From NCBI RefSeq assembly GCF_030378065.1, contig NZ_JAUCGJ010000001.1:113458-177457 (forward strand): DNA of 64,000 bases. Reading direction: 5' to 3'. Position numbers and translations under genes: made by a program. The notes below the pieces were generated by a model. The model saw only the letters and a program-made list of their open reading frames with translations, was not told where the DNA came from and ran no database searches. Positions 27,548-37,085 of the stretch are shown here, piece by piece. How positions within the stretch are numbered: the stretch's first letter is position 1; the number at the start of each line of letters is the position of its first letter. This stretch comes from Candidatus Venteria ishoeyi. GTDB taxonomy: Bacteria; Pseudomonadota; Gammaproteobacteria; Beggiatoales; Beggiatoaceae.

Positions 27548-28891
27548 ATGATGGGATTATTTCAATCATTGTTTACCAAAACCTTTGCTCACGGCATTCA
27601 TCCGCCAACCAGCAAAGGACAGACGCATCAATTGCCAATACGGCGTATGCCGTTTTCAGATCTCATTACGGTGCCACTGTCACAGCACTTTGGTGCGCCC
27701 TCCAAGCCATTGGTGCACAAAGGTCAGGAAGTGGTACGTGGTGAGCCTATTGCCGAGGCGGATGGTTTTATGTCCGTCCCCATGCATGCGCCAGTCACTG
27801 GCGTGGTGGTGGGGGTGGAACTCACGCCCACTGCCAAGGGGCCGAAAACGGAAGCCATTATCATCAAGACTCACCCTTCTGCCAGTCAGAAGGTGATGTA
27901 TGGCAGCGAATATGATTGGCAAAACGCCAATGCTGAAGACTTGATTCATGAGATCCAGAATACCGGCATGGTCGGGCTGGGCGGTGCGGGTTTTCCCAGT
28001 CATGTAAAAATGCAGGTGCCGGAAGATCATCAAATCGATACGCTGGTGATCAATGGTTGTGAGTGTGAACCCTACCTCACCACCGATCACCGGCTAATGC
28101 TGGAAATGACCGATTCATTGCTGCTGGGTATTCGCATCGCGCTGAAAATTTGTGGTGCAAAAAAAGCCATTATCGGTATTGAAGATAACAAGATGGACGC
28201 GGTGGCTGCAATCCGGGAACGTCTGGATAAAAGCGACCCCATCAGCGTTGGCGTGGTCAAAACCAAATATCCTCAAGGCTCGGAAAAGTTATTGATTACC
28301 GCGCTTTTAGGCCGCGAAGTGCCCTCGGGTGGACTGCCCTTTCAAGTGGGAGTCGTGGTCAATAATGTGGCAACACTGGCGCAGTTGGGAGAGCTTATTC
28401 CAGAACGTCAGGGACTCATTGAGCGCGTGGTGACGATTGCCGGTCCCGGCGTTGCCAAACCGGGCAACTATATGGTGCCTCTCGGGACGCCGCTGCGTTT
28501 TGCGCTGGAACATGCCGGTTATTTTGGCGATGCCAGTCGCTTGGTGTTAGGCGGGCCGATGATGGGCAATACCGCTGCATCACTGGATGTTCCTATCACC
28601 AAACCGGTATCCGGGATTCTGGTTCTGGAACCGACCGAGAGTAACAGTGAGCAGCAAAAAATCTATCCCTGCATCCACTGTTCACATTGCCTTGAAGCCT
28701 GCCCGGTTAACCTCAACCCATCACAACTGGGACGCCTAGCGGCAAAACGTGAATATGAGGTCATGGCCAGTCAATATCATCTTAATGACTGTTTTGAATG
28801 TGGCAGTTGCAGTTATGTTTGTCCCTCCAACATTCCACTGGTGCAATATTTTCGTATTGCTAAATCCGTTAACCGGGAGCGCTCTAGCTAA
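27548..28891 (+). CDS. rnfC: Electron transport complex subunit RnfC
   Basis: About 447-residue peripheral subunit that carries the NADH/FMN site and two 4Fe-4S clusters. The N-terminus has FAHGIHPPTSKG typical of RnfC; the nucleotide-binding part contains GMVGLGGAGFPSHVKM and INGCECEPYLTTDHRLM; the clusters are CIHCSHCLEACP and CFECGSCSYVCP near the C-terminus. It is of the short type, lacking the long alanine-lysine tail of E. coli RnfC. ATG at 27548 follows AGGGA; a GTG at 27485 lies inside the repeat and is rejected. Its stop overlaps rnfD by one base. Confidence 0.96.
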   Translation: MMGLFQSLFTKTFAHGIHPPTSKGQTHQLPIRRMPFSDLITVPLSQHFGAPSKPLVHKGQEVVRGEPIAEADGFMSVPMHAPVTGVVVGVELTPTAKGPKTEAIIIKTHPSASQKVMYGSEYDWQNANAEDLIHEIQNTGMVGLGGAGFPSHVKMQVPEDHQIDTLVINGCECEPYLTTDHRLMLEMTDSLLLGIRIALKICGAKKAIIGIEDNKMDAVAAIRERLDKSDPISVGVVKTKYPQGSEKLLITALLGREVPSGGLPFQVGVVVNNVATLAQLGELIPERQGLIERVVTIAGPGVAKPGNYMVPLGTPLRFALEHAGYFGDASRLVLGGPMMGNTAASLDVPITKPVSGILVLEPTESNSEQQKIYPCIHCSHCLEACPVNLNPSQLGRLAAKREYEVMASQYHLNDCFECGSCSYVCPSNIPLVQYFRIAKSVNRERSS

Positions 28892-29961
28892 TGAATCAGC
28901 CTCTTGTTGAGATTCGTACCTCCCCGCATATTCATAGTAGCCCGACTGTGGCGCAGATTATGCGCAATGTCACCTACGCCTTAATGCCACTGGTTGCCTT
29001 TGCCGTATTCCAATTTGGCATTAGCGCACTGGCATTAATCGTTACTGTGGTCACTGCAACACTATTAACTGAGTCACTGTTTGCAAAACTGAGTGGTCGT
29101 GAGAATACCATTTTTGATAGCAGTGCCGCGATTACCGGCTTATTGCTGGCACTCACGCTGCCCCCCGGATTTCCCTTATGGATGGGGGCGGTGGCAGGGT
29201 TTATTGCTATCGCACTGGGTAAGACCCTGTTTGGCGGTATCGGCTTTAACTTGTTTAATCCCGCGCTCATTGGTCGTGCCTTTGTGCAGGCAGCATTTCC
29301 GGTAGCGATTACCACCTGGAGTCCCGCCTTTGCGCCGGGACGCTTTGTGGAATTTATTCCGTCAACATTGACCATGCCTTTAATGCGTCCCGCTGATCTC
29401 ACGCCCTGGATAGAGAAAATCAATGCCAGCGCAGGTAATGCTGTTGATGCTTTTTCTGGTGCAACGCCCTTAGCTGCCTGGAAATTTGATGGCATCGCGA
29501 CCGATAGCATGGACTTGTTAACCGGTATGGTGACAGGTTCCAGTGGTGAAACTTCAGCATTGCTGATTCTTCTTTGCGGCGGCTATCTGGTGTTGCGGAA
29601 AATGATGAATTGGCGCATTCCGGCTACGGTCTTGGCAGGCGCATTTATCACCGCCCTGCTGCTGTTTTTATTCGACAGTGAAGCTTATCCCGACCCGCTA
29701 TTTGTTCTCTTTTCCGGTGGTTTGATGCTGGGCGCAATCTTCATGGCAAGCGATATGGTGGGCAGCCCCGTCACGCCATTGGGGGTTTTGATTTATGGCT
29801 TGCTTATCGGATTTTTTACCGTGATTATTCGTACCTTTGGTGGACTTCCAGAGGGCGTGATGTATGCCATCTTGCTGGGTAATGCGCTTACGCCACTCAT
29901 TGAATCGGTGACGCAACCCAGGGTTTATGGTGATAAGCAAAAAAAGGGGAATAGCGCATGA
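28891..29961 (+). CDS. rnfD: Electron transport complex subunit RnfD
   Basis: 356-residue membrane subunit with about ten hydrophobic helices. The SGATPLAAWK motif (about residue 190) is the covalent FMN attachment site, with Thr as acceptor. It starts MNQPLVEIRTSPHIHSSPTV, typical of RnfD. Start and stop overlap the neighbouring genes (TAATG with rnfC, ATGA with rnfG), so translation is coupled. Confidence 0.96.
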   Translation: MNQPLVEIRTSPHIHSSPTVAQIMRNVTYALMPLVAFAVFQFGISALALIVTVVTATLLTESLFAKLSGRENTIFDSSAAITGLLLALTLPPGFPLWMGAVAGFIAIALGKTLFGGIGFNLFNPALIGRAFVQAAFPVAITTWSPAFAPGRFVEFIPSTLTMPLMRPADLTPWIEKINASAGNAVDAFSGATPLAAWKFDGIATDSMDLLTGMVTGSSGETSALLILLCGGYLVLRKMMNWRIPATVLAGAFITALLLFLFDSEAYPDPLFVLFSGGLMLGAIFMASDMVGSPVTPLGVLIYGLLIGFFTVIIRTFGGLPEGVMYAILLGNALTPLIESVTQPRVYGDKQKKGNSA

Positions 29962-30656
29962 GTACAGTTACCCCAGCTCAGAACAGTAATACTCAAAATA
30001 GTGCCAAGATGATCAAAACCCTGACATTGATTGCAATGATTTCAGGTCTGTTGGTGGTTTTGACATTTGAGTTAACGCGGCCTTTAATTGCTGAAAATCA
30101 GCGTATTGCCGTAGAGCAGGCAATCTATCAAGTGATTCCTGAAGCAGTGGACTGGCAGGAATATCGGCTCAGTGACGGCAAACTGCTTGTAGCAAGTGAA
30201 ACCACAGAGGGTATTTCTATCTACGCCGGTTTTAATCAGGCAGGCGCACTGGCGGGTATTGCCAGTGAAGCGGTGGCGCAGGGCTATGCTGATAGCATTC
30301 GCCTGCTCTATGGTTATAATCCGGCCTGTGAGTGCATTACCGGGATCAAAATTCTCAAGAGCGCGGAAACACCGGGATTGGGTGATAAAATATTTAAAGA
30401 CCTGGATTTTATTGCCAACTTCAAAGCCCTGGAAGCTAAGCTTAATGGAGAACAAAGTGCGCTTGAAAATGCCATTATAACGGTTAAACACGGAGAAAAA
30501 ACCCAACCCTGGCAAATTGATGCCATCTCTGGCGCAACCGTTTCATCAAGGGCAGTCGGCAAGGCGCTGAATGATTCCGCTCAATACCTGCTTCCCAGGA
30601 TGGTTAATCAATTGACCACCATAAAACAGATGAGTATGGAGGATGAAACAAAATGA
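29958..30656 (+). CDS. rnfG: Electron transport complex subunit RnfG
   Basis: 232-residue subunit with one N-terminal membrane helix (about 16-37) and a periplasmic FMN-binding domain. The motif DAISGATVSSRAV near residue 192 carries the covalently flavinylated Thr. HAETPGLGD-like SAETPGLGDKIF is also conserved. It overlaps rnfD by 4 bases and rnfE by 4 bases. Confidence 0.95.
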   Translation: MSTVTPAQNSNTQNSAKMIKTLTLIAMISGLLVVLTFELTRPLIAENQRIAVEQAIYQVIPEAVDWQEYRLSDGKLLVASETTEGISIYAGFNQAGALAGIASEAVAQGYADSIRLLYGYNPACECITGIKILKSAETPGLGDKIFKDLDFIANFKALEAKLNGEQSALENAIITVKHGEKTQPWQIDAISGATVSSRAVGKALNDSAQYLLPRMVNQLTTIKQMSMEDETK

Positions 30657-31303
30657 GTTCACGTCCACGTATTAAAGAAACGCCCGTCACTATGGATACT
30701 TTCCTCAAAGGTATATGGGAAGAGAATCCGGTATTTGTGATGTTACTCGGCATGTGCCCGGTGCTGGCGGTGACAAATTCCACGATTAACGCGCTGGCGA
30801 TGGGTATTGCCACCACCTTTGTGTTACTGGGTTCGAGTGCCTTGGTTTCTCTGCTGCGTCGCGGTATCCCCAAACAGGTGCGTATTGCAACTTATATCAT
30901 CATCATCGCCACCTTTGTCACCATAGTTGATTATTTAATTCAGGCCATCAGTCTGGAACTCTACAACGCGCTCGGTGCCTTTATTCAGCTCATCGTGGTC
31001 AACTGCATGATTTTAGGGCGTGCGGAATCTTATGCTTCCCGCAACAATGTAACCAAATCAGTGGTCAGCGCACTGGGCATGGGCGCAGGATTTACCATTG
31101 CCCTGCTGTGTCTGGGTACTGTGCGTGAGATTCTGGGGGCGGGTACTTTGCTTGGCTTCCCACTCTTTGGCGCTGACTTTGAACCTTGGGTGGTGATGAT
31201 TTTACCCCCGGGTGGATTTTTTGTTTTAGGCAGTTGGTTATTGATCTTTGCACTGCTGAAGCAGCGCAAAACCAAGATGGAGGAACTTACTCGTGCCCAC
31301 TGA
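30653..31303 (+). CDS. rnfE: Electron transport complex subunit RnfE
   Basis: 216-residue membrane subunit with about six helices. It starts with a short cytosolic leader and KGIWEENPVFVMLLGMCPVL, then has VVNCMILGRAESYASRNN, both RnfE/NqrD hallmarks. The Cys in GMCP and in VNC are the positions that hold the intramembrane iron site with RnfA. It overlaps rnfA by 11 bases. Confidence 0.96.
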   Translation: MSSRPRIKETPVTMDTFLKGIWEENPVFVMLLGMCPVLAVTNSTINALAMGIATTFVLLGSSALVSLLRRGIPKQVRIATYIIIIATFVTIVDYLIQAISLELYNALGAFIQLIVVNCMILGRAESYASRNNVTKSVVSALGMGAGFTIALLCLGTVREILGAGTLLGFPLFGADFEPWVVMILPPGGFFVLGSWLLIFALLKQRKTKMEELTRAH

Positions 31304-31877
31304 ATCACTTGGTTTTATTTTCCTTAATGCACTCATTATTAATAACTTTGTGCTGGCATCATTTTTGGGTATTTGTCCTTTCCTGGGGGTTTCTGGAAAG
31401 CTCAATACGGCATTCTCCATGGGGGTAGCCACCACCCTGGTGATGTTGATCAGTTCCATTTGCGCTTATTTCATCAACATACTGCTGGTAACATTTGATA
31501 TCGAATTTCTGCGCCTGATTGCCTATATCGCAGTGATTGCCTCAGCGGTGCAACTGGTTGAAATGAGCATGAAAAAATTCAGCCCAACCTTGTTTCGCGC
31601 GCTGGGTATCTTCCTGCCACTGATTACCACTAATTGTGCAATTTTGGGATTGGCACTGTTTCAGACTTACCGTGAGTATAATTTTCCCCAGTCGATAGCC
31701 TATAGCTTCGGCGCGGGCGGTGGTTTTATTATCGCCATCATACTGATGGCAGGCTTACGGGAAAAACTGGAACTGGCTGATGTGCCGGGAATCGCTCAAG
31801 GTGCAGCCATGACCTTGATGTTGGGTGGTATTCTTTCGCTCATTTTTATGGGCTTTGCCGGAATGGGAGGCGCATAA
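31293..31877 (+). CDS. rnfA: Electron transport complex subunit RnfA
   Basis: 194-residue membrane subunit paralogous to RnfE, with FVLASFLGICPFLGVSGK and ITTNCAILGLALF, each containing the conserved Cys for the intramembrane iron centre. The start is GTG, preceded by GGAGG, inside the end of rnfE. Gene order CDGEA is that of clostridial operons, with rnfB displaced to the front. Confidence 0.96.
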   Translation: MPTESLGFIFLNALIINNFVLASFLGICPFLGVSGKLNTAFSMGVATTLVMLISSICAYFINILLVTFDIEFLRLIAYIAVIASAVQLVEMSMKKFSPTLFRALGIFLPLITTNCAILGLALFQTYREYNFPQSIAYSFGAGGGFIIAIILMAGLREKLELADVPGIAQGAAMTLMLGGILSLIFMGFAGMGGA

Positions 31878-32063
31878 ATGTTCATCAATATGCTTATCGC
31901 CATTACCGCGACCTTAACATTGCTCATTGCCTGGCTGCTTGTACAGCACTTCTCCCGTATTTTTTCAAAACGTCACCCAGAGTTTGGGCCAGTAAGGGAA
32001 GAAGGAAGGGGCTGCGGTTCCAGTTGTGGATGTCATGGTAAAAAGTCGTGCAAAAATAAATAG
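31878..32063 (+). CDS. Small Cys-rich membrane protein, NqrM-like (DUF539-like)
   Basis: 61-residue protein starting immediately after the rnfA stop (TAAATG). One N-terminal membrane helix (about 3-24) is followed by a cytosolic tail ending GCGSSCGCHGKKSCKNK with four cysteines. NqrM, needed to install the intramembrane iron in the related Na+-NQR, has the same size and plan (one helix, then Cys-rich tail). An equivalent maturation role for Rnf is inferred; the exact NqrM cysteine spacing is not matched. A FeoB-associated Cys-rich protein is the alternative. Confidence 0.6.
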   Translation: MFINMLIAITATLTLLIAWLLVQHFSRIFSKRHPEFGPVREEGRGCGSSCGCHGKKSCKNK

Positions 32064-32064
32064 T

Positions 32065-32202
32065 TTACCTGAGTTCGGCATAAGCTTTATTCACCACCAA
32101 AAGCGGTGAAAGCCGCTTCCACCTCACGCTAAATTGTTGCTGGTGCGTGGTGAAGTTTGACTGGTTTTCATTAAAAAACTTATGTCGAGTTCAGGTTAAA
32201 TA
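32065..32202. repeat. Dispersed repeat family C, copy 3 (inverted) plus a half copy
   Basis: TTTACCTGAGTTCGG ... CCACCTCACGCTAA (32065-32132) is the family C sequence in reverse orientation. A further end, TGGTTTTCA...TTATGTCGAGTTCAGGTTAAA, follows at about 32161-32200. The first copy abuts the TAG stop of the NqrM-like gene. Confidence 0.7.
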
Positions 32203-32263
32203 ATATTTTTGCTGTTGACTAATTCTTTATAAAAAAGGACTGGTAAACCTATTGTGCTTGATA

Positions 32264-32297
32264 TAAGTAGGTAATCATAATTATATCCACCTACTTA
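32264..32297. promoter_or_regulatory. Palindrome upstream of ppsA
   Basis: A perfect 9-bp inverted repeat, TAAGTAGGT (32264-32272) and ACCTACTTA (32289-32297), with a 16-base AT-rich spacer. It ends 56 bases before the chosen GTG of ppsA. A repressor or activator site or an mRNA hairpin in the leader are both possible; a TTGACT box at about 32215 lies upstream. Confidence 0.5.
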
Positions 32298-32353
32298 GTG
32301 GCATATTGCAACACGGTTTATCAACAGCTAATAAAACCTTAAAGGGGTCTGTT

Positions 32354-34729
32354 GTGGACGAAAATATCGTAAAGTTTGAATCACTCGGTATGTCTGATGT
32401 GTCACGCGTGGGTGGTAAAAACGCTTCACTGGGAGAAATGATCAGCTCACTCTCAGCAATGGGGGTGAAGGTACCAGGGGGTTTTGCAACCACCGCTGAC
32501 GCATTCAGACGTTTTCTTCAGCATGAGCAACTCGATGAGCGCATTAACGCGTTGCTCTCTACGCTGGATACCAATGATGTTACCGCACTGGCAGAAGCGG
32601 GTAATAGCATTCGCCGCTGGATGATCGATGTCCCGTTTCCAGAAGACTTAAAAGATGGCTTATGCCATGCCTATGATGTCATGTCTGAAGGTATTGAAGG
32701 TGGCGCGATTGTCGCCGTGCGCTCATCAGCCACCGCTGAAGACATGCCTGATGCTTCTTTTGCCGGGCAACAAGAGACCTTTTTGAATGTAAAAGGCATC
32801 GATAGCGTACTTTCAGCCGTTAAACATGTCTTTGCCTCGCTCTACAATGATCGCGCTATCTCCTACCGTGTACATCAAGGCTATGATCACATTGATGTTG
32901 CGCTCTCTGCCGGTATTCAACGCATGGTGCGCTCAGAAACCGGTGCCAGTGGCGTGATGTTTACCCTGGATACCGAATCAGGTTTTAATGACGTGGTGCT
33001 GATTACCGGCTCTTACGGCTTGGGTGAAGCTGTGGTACAGGGCGCGGTTAACCCCGATGAATTCTATGTCCACAAAGAGACGCTGACAGCAGGACGACCT
33101 GCGGTACTGCGCCGTACCCTCGGCAGCAAAGCACTAAAAATGGTTTACGATGACAACACCACTATCGGTCGCACCATCAAAACAATTGATGTAGCTGGTG
33201 CAGATCGGAGCAGATATTGTCTGACTGATGCGCAGCTCGAATCACTCGCCGCACAAGCCATCACTATTGAAAAACACTATCAATGCCCGATGGATATCGA
33301 GTGGGCGTTGGATGGTGATGACAATAAACTCTATATCGTTCAGGCACGTCCTGAGACCGTCAAAAGTCGTGAAAATAAAAATATCATTGAACGCTACCAG
33401 CTTAATGAAAAAGGCGAGCTGCTTTGCGAGGGTCGCGCCATCGGTGGCGGCATAGGCTCAGGACCTGCGCGCGTCATTAATGACATCGCACAGATGGATC
33501 AAGTGCAGAAGGGTGACGTACTGGTAACAGACATGACCGACCCCGATTGGGAACCCGTCATGAAACGCGCTGCCGCCATTGTCACCAATCGCGGCGGACG
33601 TACTTGTCATGCCGCAATCATTGCCCGTGAACTGGGCATCCCTGCGGTTGTTGGTTGTGGTAATGCCACCGAAGTGCTCAAGCAAGATACGCCACTGACT
33701 GTTTCCTGCGCTGAAGGTGACACCGGTCACATTTACCAGGGAGAGCTTAACTTCCAGATCCAGAAAACAAATGCAGGTGACACCCCAGAGTTGCCCACCA
33801 AACTGATGATGAATGTCGGCAACCCGGATCGGGCTTTTGATTTTGCCGGTATTCCCAATGAAGGCATCGGTCTTGCGCGGCTTGAGTTTATCATTAACCG
33901 CATGATAGGCATTCACCCCAAAGCCTTATTGGCATTTGAGCAACAGACCCCGGAATTACAGCAGCAGATCAGTGAACTCACCAGCGCCTATGCCGATCCG
34001 GTGAGTTTCTACGTTGATCGACTGGTTGAAGGCATCAGCACCTTGACTGCTGCGTTTAACCATAAACCCGTGATTGTGCGCATGTCGGATTTTAAATCCA
34101 ACGAATACGCCAATCTGCTGGGGGGCGAAAACTACGAGCCACATGAAGAAAATCCAATGATTGGCTTTCGTGGTGCTTCACGTTACATTTCCTCAGATTT
34201 CAGGCAGTGCTTTGATCTTGAATGTCAGGCGCTTAAACGGGTGCGTGATGAAATGGGTTTTGTTAACCTGGAAATTATGATCCCCTTTGTACGTACCCTG
34301 ACCGAAGCCGAAGAAGTGATCAAGCTGCTGGCAGAAAATGGTCTGGAGCGAGGTAAAAACGGGTTGCGGATCATTATGATGTGCGAACTCCCCTCCAATG
34401 CGATCCTTGCCGATGAATTTTTGACATACTTTGACGGCTTCTCTATCGGTTCCAACGATATGACCCAGTTGACGCTGGGACTGGATAGAGACTCCGGCCT
34501 TATCGCCCATGCCTTTGATGAACGCGACCCTGCGGTGAAAAAAATGCTGCATCTGGCTATTGCTGCCTGTAACCGGGCTGATAAATATGTCGGCATTTGT
34601 GGTCAAGGGCCTTCCGATCATTCTGATTTTGCGCAATGGCTGCTGGAAGAGGGTATCAGCAGCATCTCATTAAACCCGGATACCGTCGTTCAGACGGGGC
34701 AGTTCCTGGCACAGCAAATGGATAGTTAG
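32354..34729 (+). CDS. ppsA: Phosphoenolpyruvate synthase
   Basis: 791-residue enzyme converting pyruvate + ATP + water to PEP + AMP + phosphate. The ATP-grasp domain begins [14 protein letters not shown], the phosphohistidine domain has [20 protein letters not shown] (catalytic His), and the C-terminal barrel has [17 protein letters not shown] and the catalytic [12 protein letters not shown] at 32354 with AAGGGG six bases upstream gives the E. coli-like length (792); an ATG at 32306 adds 16 non-family residues. It follows the Rnf/NifJ operon and is tightly followed by ppsR. Confidence 0.97.
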   Translation: MDENIVKFESLGMSDVSRVGGKNASLGEMISSLSAMGVKVPGGFATTADAFRRFLQHEQLDERINALLSTLDTNDVTALAEAGNSIRRWMIDVPFPEDLKDGLCHAYDVMSEGIEGGAIVAVRSSATAEDMPDASFAGQQETFLNVKGIDSVLSAVKHVFASLYNDRAISYRVHQGYDHIDVALSAGIQRMVRSETGASGVMFTLDTESGFNDVVLITGSYGLGEAVVQGAVNPDEFYVHKETLTAGRPAVLRRTLGSKALKMVYDDNTTIGRTIKTIDVAGADRSRYCLTDAQLESLAAQAITIEKHYQCPMDIEWALDGDDNKLYIVQARPETVKSRENKNIIERYQLNEKGELLCEGRAIGGGIGSGPARVINDIAQMDQVQKGDVLVTDMTDPDWEPVMKRAAAIVTNRGGRTCHAAIIARELGIPAVVGCGNATEVLKQDTPLTVSCAEGDTGHIYQGELNFQIQKTNAGDTPELPTKLMMNVGNPDRAFDFAGIPNEGIGLARLEFIINRMIGIHPKALLAFEQQTPELQQQISELTSAYADPVSFYVDRLVEGISTLTAAFNHKPVIVRMSDFKSNEYANLLGGENYEPHEENPMIGFRGASRYISSDFRQCFDLECQALKRVRDEMGFVNLEIMIPFVRTLTEAEEVIKLLAENGLERGKNGLRIIMMCELPSNAILADEFLTYFDGFSIGSNDMTQLTLGLDRDSGLIAHAFDERDPAVKKMLHLAIAACNRADKYVGICGQGPSDHSDFAQWLLEEGISSISLNPDTVVQTGQFLAQQMDS

Positions 34730-35551
34730 ATGAAACGCGCCGCTTTTTTTGTATCAGACCGCACCGCCATCACCGCTGAAATGATGGGGCATAGTCTGCT
34801 CACGCAATTCGAGTCTATCGAGTTTGAGCAGATCAATCTTCCCTTTATTGATTCGGTGGAGAAGGCAGAGCAGGCAGTCGTACAGATTAATGCGGCGGCT
34901 GAGCATTATGCCTGCAAGCCACTGCTGTTTATCACGCTCATTGATCGAGCCGTCATCAAAGTGATTGAGCAAAGCGAGGGGATGATATTTGACCTGCTCA
35001 ATACCTTCATTCACCCGCTGGAACAGGAACTGGGTATTCACTCCGCTCACGCCGTGGGACGATCACACGGCATGAGGATTTACTCGACCTATAAATTACG
35101 CATTGATGCGCTCAATTTCTCGCTGGCTAATGATGATGGCAATACCTTAAAGCACTTCCCCAAGGCCGACATCATCTTACTGGGTGTATCGCGCAGCGGA
35201 AAAACCCCAAGTTGCCTGTTTCTGGCACTGCAATATGGCATCCTTGCCGCCAACTATCCACTGGTTGACGATGATCTGGAAAGCTCACGTCTCCCTGAAG
35301 TCCTGAAACCTTATCGCGACAAGCTGTTTGGCTTGACCATTGCCCCCGAGCGTTTACAACAGATTCGCAAAGAACGCCGCCCGGATAGCAGCTATGCTGA
35401 GTACCAGCAGTGTCAATATGAAGTGAATGCCGTAGAAAAAATCTATCGGGCGCAGCATATTCCCTTTCTGGATACCAGCGCTGTTTCAATTGAAGAGATC
35501 GCAACCACCATTTTGCAAACCAGCGGCTTAGAGCGCAGGTTGCATGGGTAG
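34730..35551 (+). CDS. ppsR: PEP synthase regulatory protein (kinase/pyrophosphorylase)
   Basis: 273-residue bifunctional enzyme that inactivates PpsA by ADP-dependent threonine phosphorylation and reactivates it by phosphate-dependent dephosphorylation. It starts MKRAAFFVSDRTAITAEMMG, and the P-loop is LLGVSRSGKTPSCLFLA near residue 150. The ATG follows the ppsA TAG directly with no spacer, so the pair is cotranscribed. Confidence 0.96.
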   Translation: MKRAAFFVSDRTAITAEMMGHSLLTQFESIEFEQINLPFIDSVEKAEQAVVQINAAAEHYACKPLLFITLIDRAVIKVIEQSEGMIFDLLNTFIHPLEQELGIHSAHAVGRSHGMRIYSTYKLRIDALNFSLANDDGNTLKHFPKADIILLGVSRSGKTPSCLFLALQYGILAANYPLVDDDLESSRLPEVLKPYRDKLFGLTIAPERLQQIRKERRPDSSYAEYQQCQYEVNAVEKIYRAQHIPFLDTSAVSIEEIATTILQTSGLERRLHG

Positions 35552-35655
35552 TATCTGATCCGGTGGGGCTATTTGTTAGAGCATTTTTGCATTGACATTC
35601 AATATTTGTTTATTATACTAGGTACTTGCTGTAGGTTTCGATAAGGAACACCCAC

Positions 35656-37083
35656 ATGAGTACCAATATCACAATAAAAGAAGCGGCTAATACACTAAAT
35701 ATTAGTGAGCAACGAGTACGCACATTATGCCGCACTGGTGTTCTTTCAGCCACTAAATTTGGTCGCTCATGGATGCTCGAGCAAGATTCAGTAAATCATT
35801 ACGGACTACAATCGGCTCATGTGGTTGCAGAAGATCACGCAACTTATGATGTACATAAAAATACTAAACCCATCGCTCTAAGTTTTTTCTCAGGTGCAAT
35901 GGGGCTAGACCTTGGTATTGAAAAAGCAGGATTTGATGTTCGACTTGCGTGTGAAATTGATAAATATTGTCGTCAGACAATCGCGCTTAACAAGCCTAAT
36001 ATGGCTCTATTGAGTGACATAAACGATTATTCTAAACAGGATATATTGAATGCTTCGGGACTTAGAGAAGCGGATGATATTGACCTTATAATTGGTGGCC
36101 CACCTTGCCAAGCTTTTAGTACAGCAGGGAAACGCAAGGCCTTTAATGATGATCGAGGCAATGTGTTTCTAAAATATATCGATTTGGCTATTGAGTTAAA
36201 TCCTAAATATATTGTAATTGAAAATGTAAGAGGTCTGCTATCTTGCCCAATGCATCATAGGCCCCATGATGAAAGAGGCTCTGAATTTCCTGACCTAACT
36301 GCTGATGAAATGAAAGGTGGAGCCTTGAATTTTATTTTATCAAAGTTAAAAAAATCAGGATATTCTTACTCTTTTAATCTCTATAATTCTGCCAATTTTG
36401 GCTCGCCACAAATAAGAGAGCGCGTAATAATTGTATGTGCGAGAGATGGGGAAACTCCTCCATATTTATTACCAACACACTCTGAGAAAAAAGAATACGG
36501 CTTACCAAAATGGAAAACATTTAAACAGGCTGTAAAAGGCTTAAAAGAGCATCAACACTTAAACTTTCCAGAAAAGCGTTTGAAATACTATAGAATGTTA
36601 AAGTCAGGTGAAAATTGGAAAAACTTACCAGAAAAAATACAAAAAGAAGCGTTAGGTAAATCTTTTTATGCTGGCGGAGGAAAAACGGGGTTTTTAAGGA
36701 GGTTAGACTGGAACAAGCCTTCACCAACAATTGTTACTCATCCTGCTATGCCAGCAACCGATTTAGCACACCCAGAAGAAGACAGACCATTGTCTATTCA
36801 GGAGTATAAACGTATTCAAGAATTTCCAGATAATTGGGAGGTAACTGGGCCTCTTGTACAGCAATATAAGCAAGTTGGAAATGCCGTACCTTCTAGCCTC
36901 GGCTGTGCTATTGGGAAACTTATTATCTCCCTCATTAATAATGAAAAAGTAAATCAATTTATTGGATTTAGTTATTCAAGATATAAAAATACCAGCAATC
37001 ATGAGTGGGAGATACAATTCAATGAAGCTTACAAAAAATCTATAGAACCAACATTGAAGCAAAAAGAAATAAGCTTTGGGTAA
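35656..37083 (+). CDS. Type II DNA (cytosine-5) methyltransferase with N-terminal HTH
   Basis: 475-residue DNA methyltransferase. Residues 5-55 are an excisionase/MerR-like HTH ([20 protein letters not shown]). The C5 core follows: motif [19 protein letters not shown] (about 77), motif [16 protein letters not shown] with catalytic Cys, motif VI ENVRGLL, motif [14 protein letters not shown] and motif [12 protein letters not shown]. Lower GC than ppsR suggests horizontal acquisition. It converges on the restriction gene with only 2 bases between stops. The N-terminal HTH could repress its own promoter, as described for some type II methyltransferases. Target site cannot be read from sequence. 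Confidence 0.92.
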   Translation: MSTNITIKEAANTLNISEQRVRTLCRTGVLSATKFGRSWMLEQDSVNHYGLQSAHVVAEDHATYDVHKNTKPIALSFFSGAMGLDLGIEKAGFDVRLACEIDKYCRQTIALNKPNMALLSDINDYSKQDILNASGLREADDIDLIIGGPPCQAFSTAGKRKAFNDDRGNVFLKYIDLAIELNPKYIVIENVRGLLSCPMHHRPHDERGSEFPDLTADEMKGGALNFILSKLKKSGYSYSFNLYNSANFGSPQIRERVIIVCARDGETPPYLLPTHSEKKEYGLPKWKTFKQAVKGLKEHQHLNFPEKRLKYYRMLKSGENWKNLPEKIQKEALGKSFYAGGGKTGFLRRLDWNKPSPTIVTHPAMPATDLAHPEEDRPLSIQEYKRIQEFPDNWEVTGPLVQQYKQVGNAVPSSLGCAIGKLIISLINNEKVNQFIGFSYSRYKNTSNHEWEIQFNEAYKKSIEPTLKQKEISFG

Positions 37084-37085
37084 CT

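Noticed and set aside
32306..32353. ATG start of ppsA at 32306.
   Set aside because: It adds 16 residues unlike PpsA N-termini; the GTG at 32354 has AAGGGG and gives the family length.
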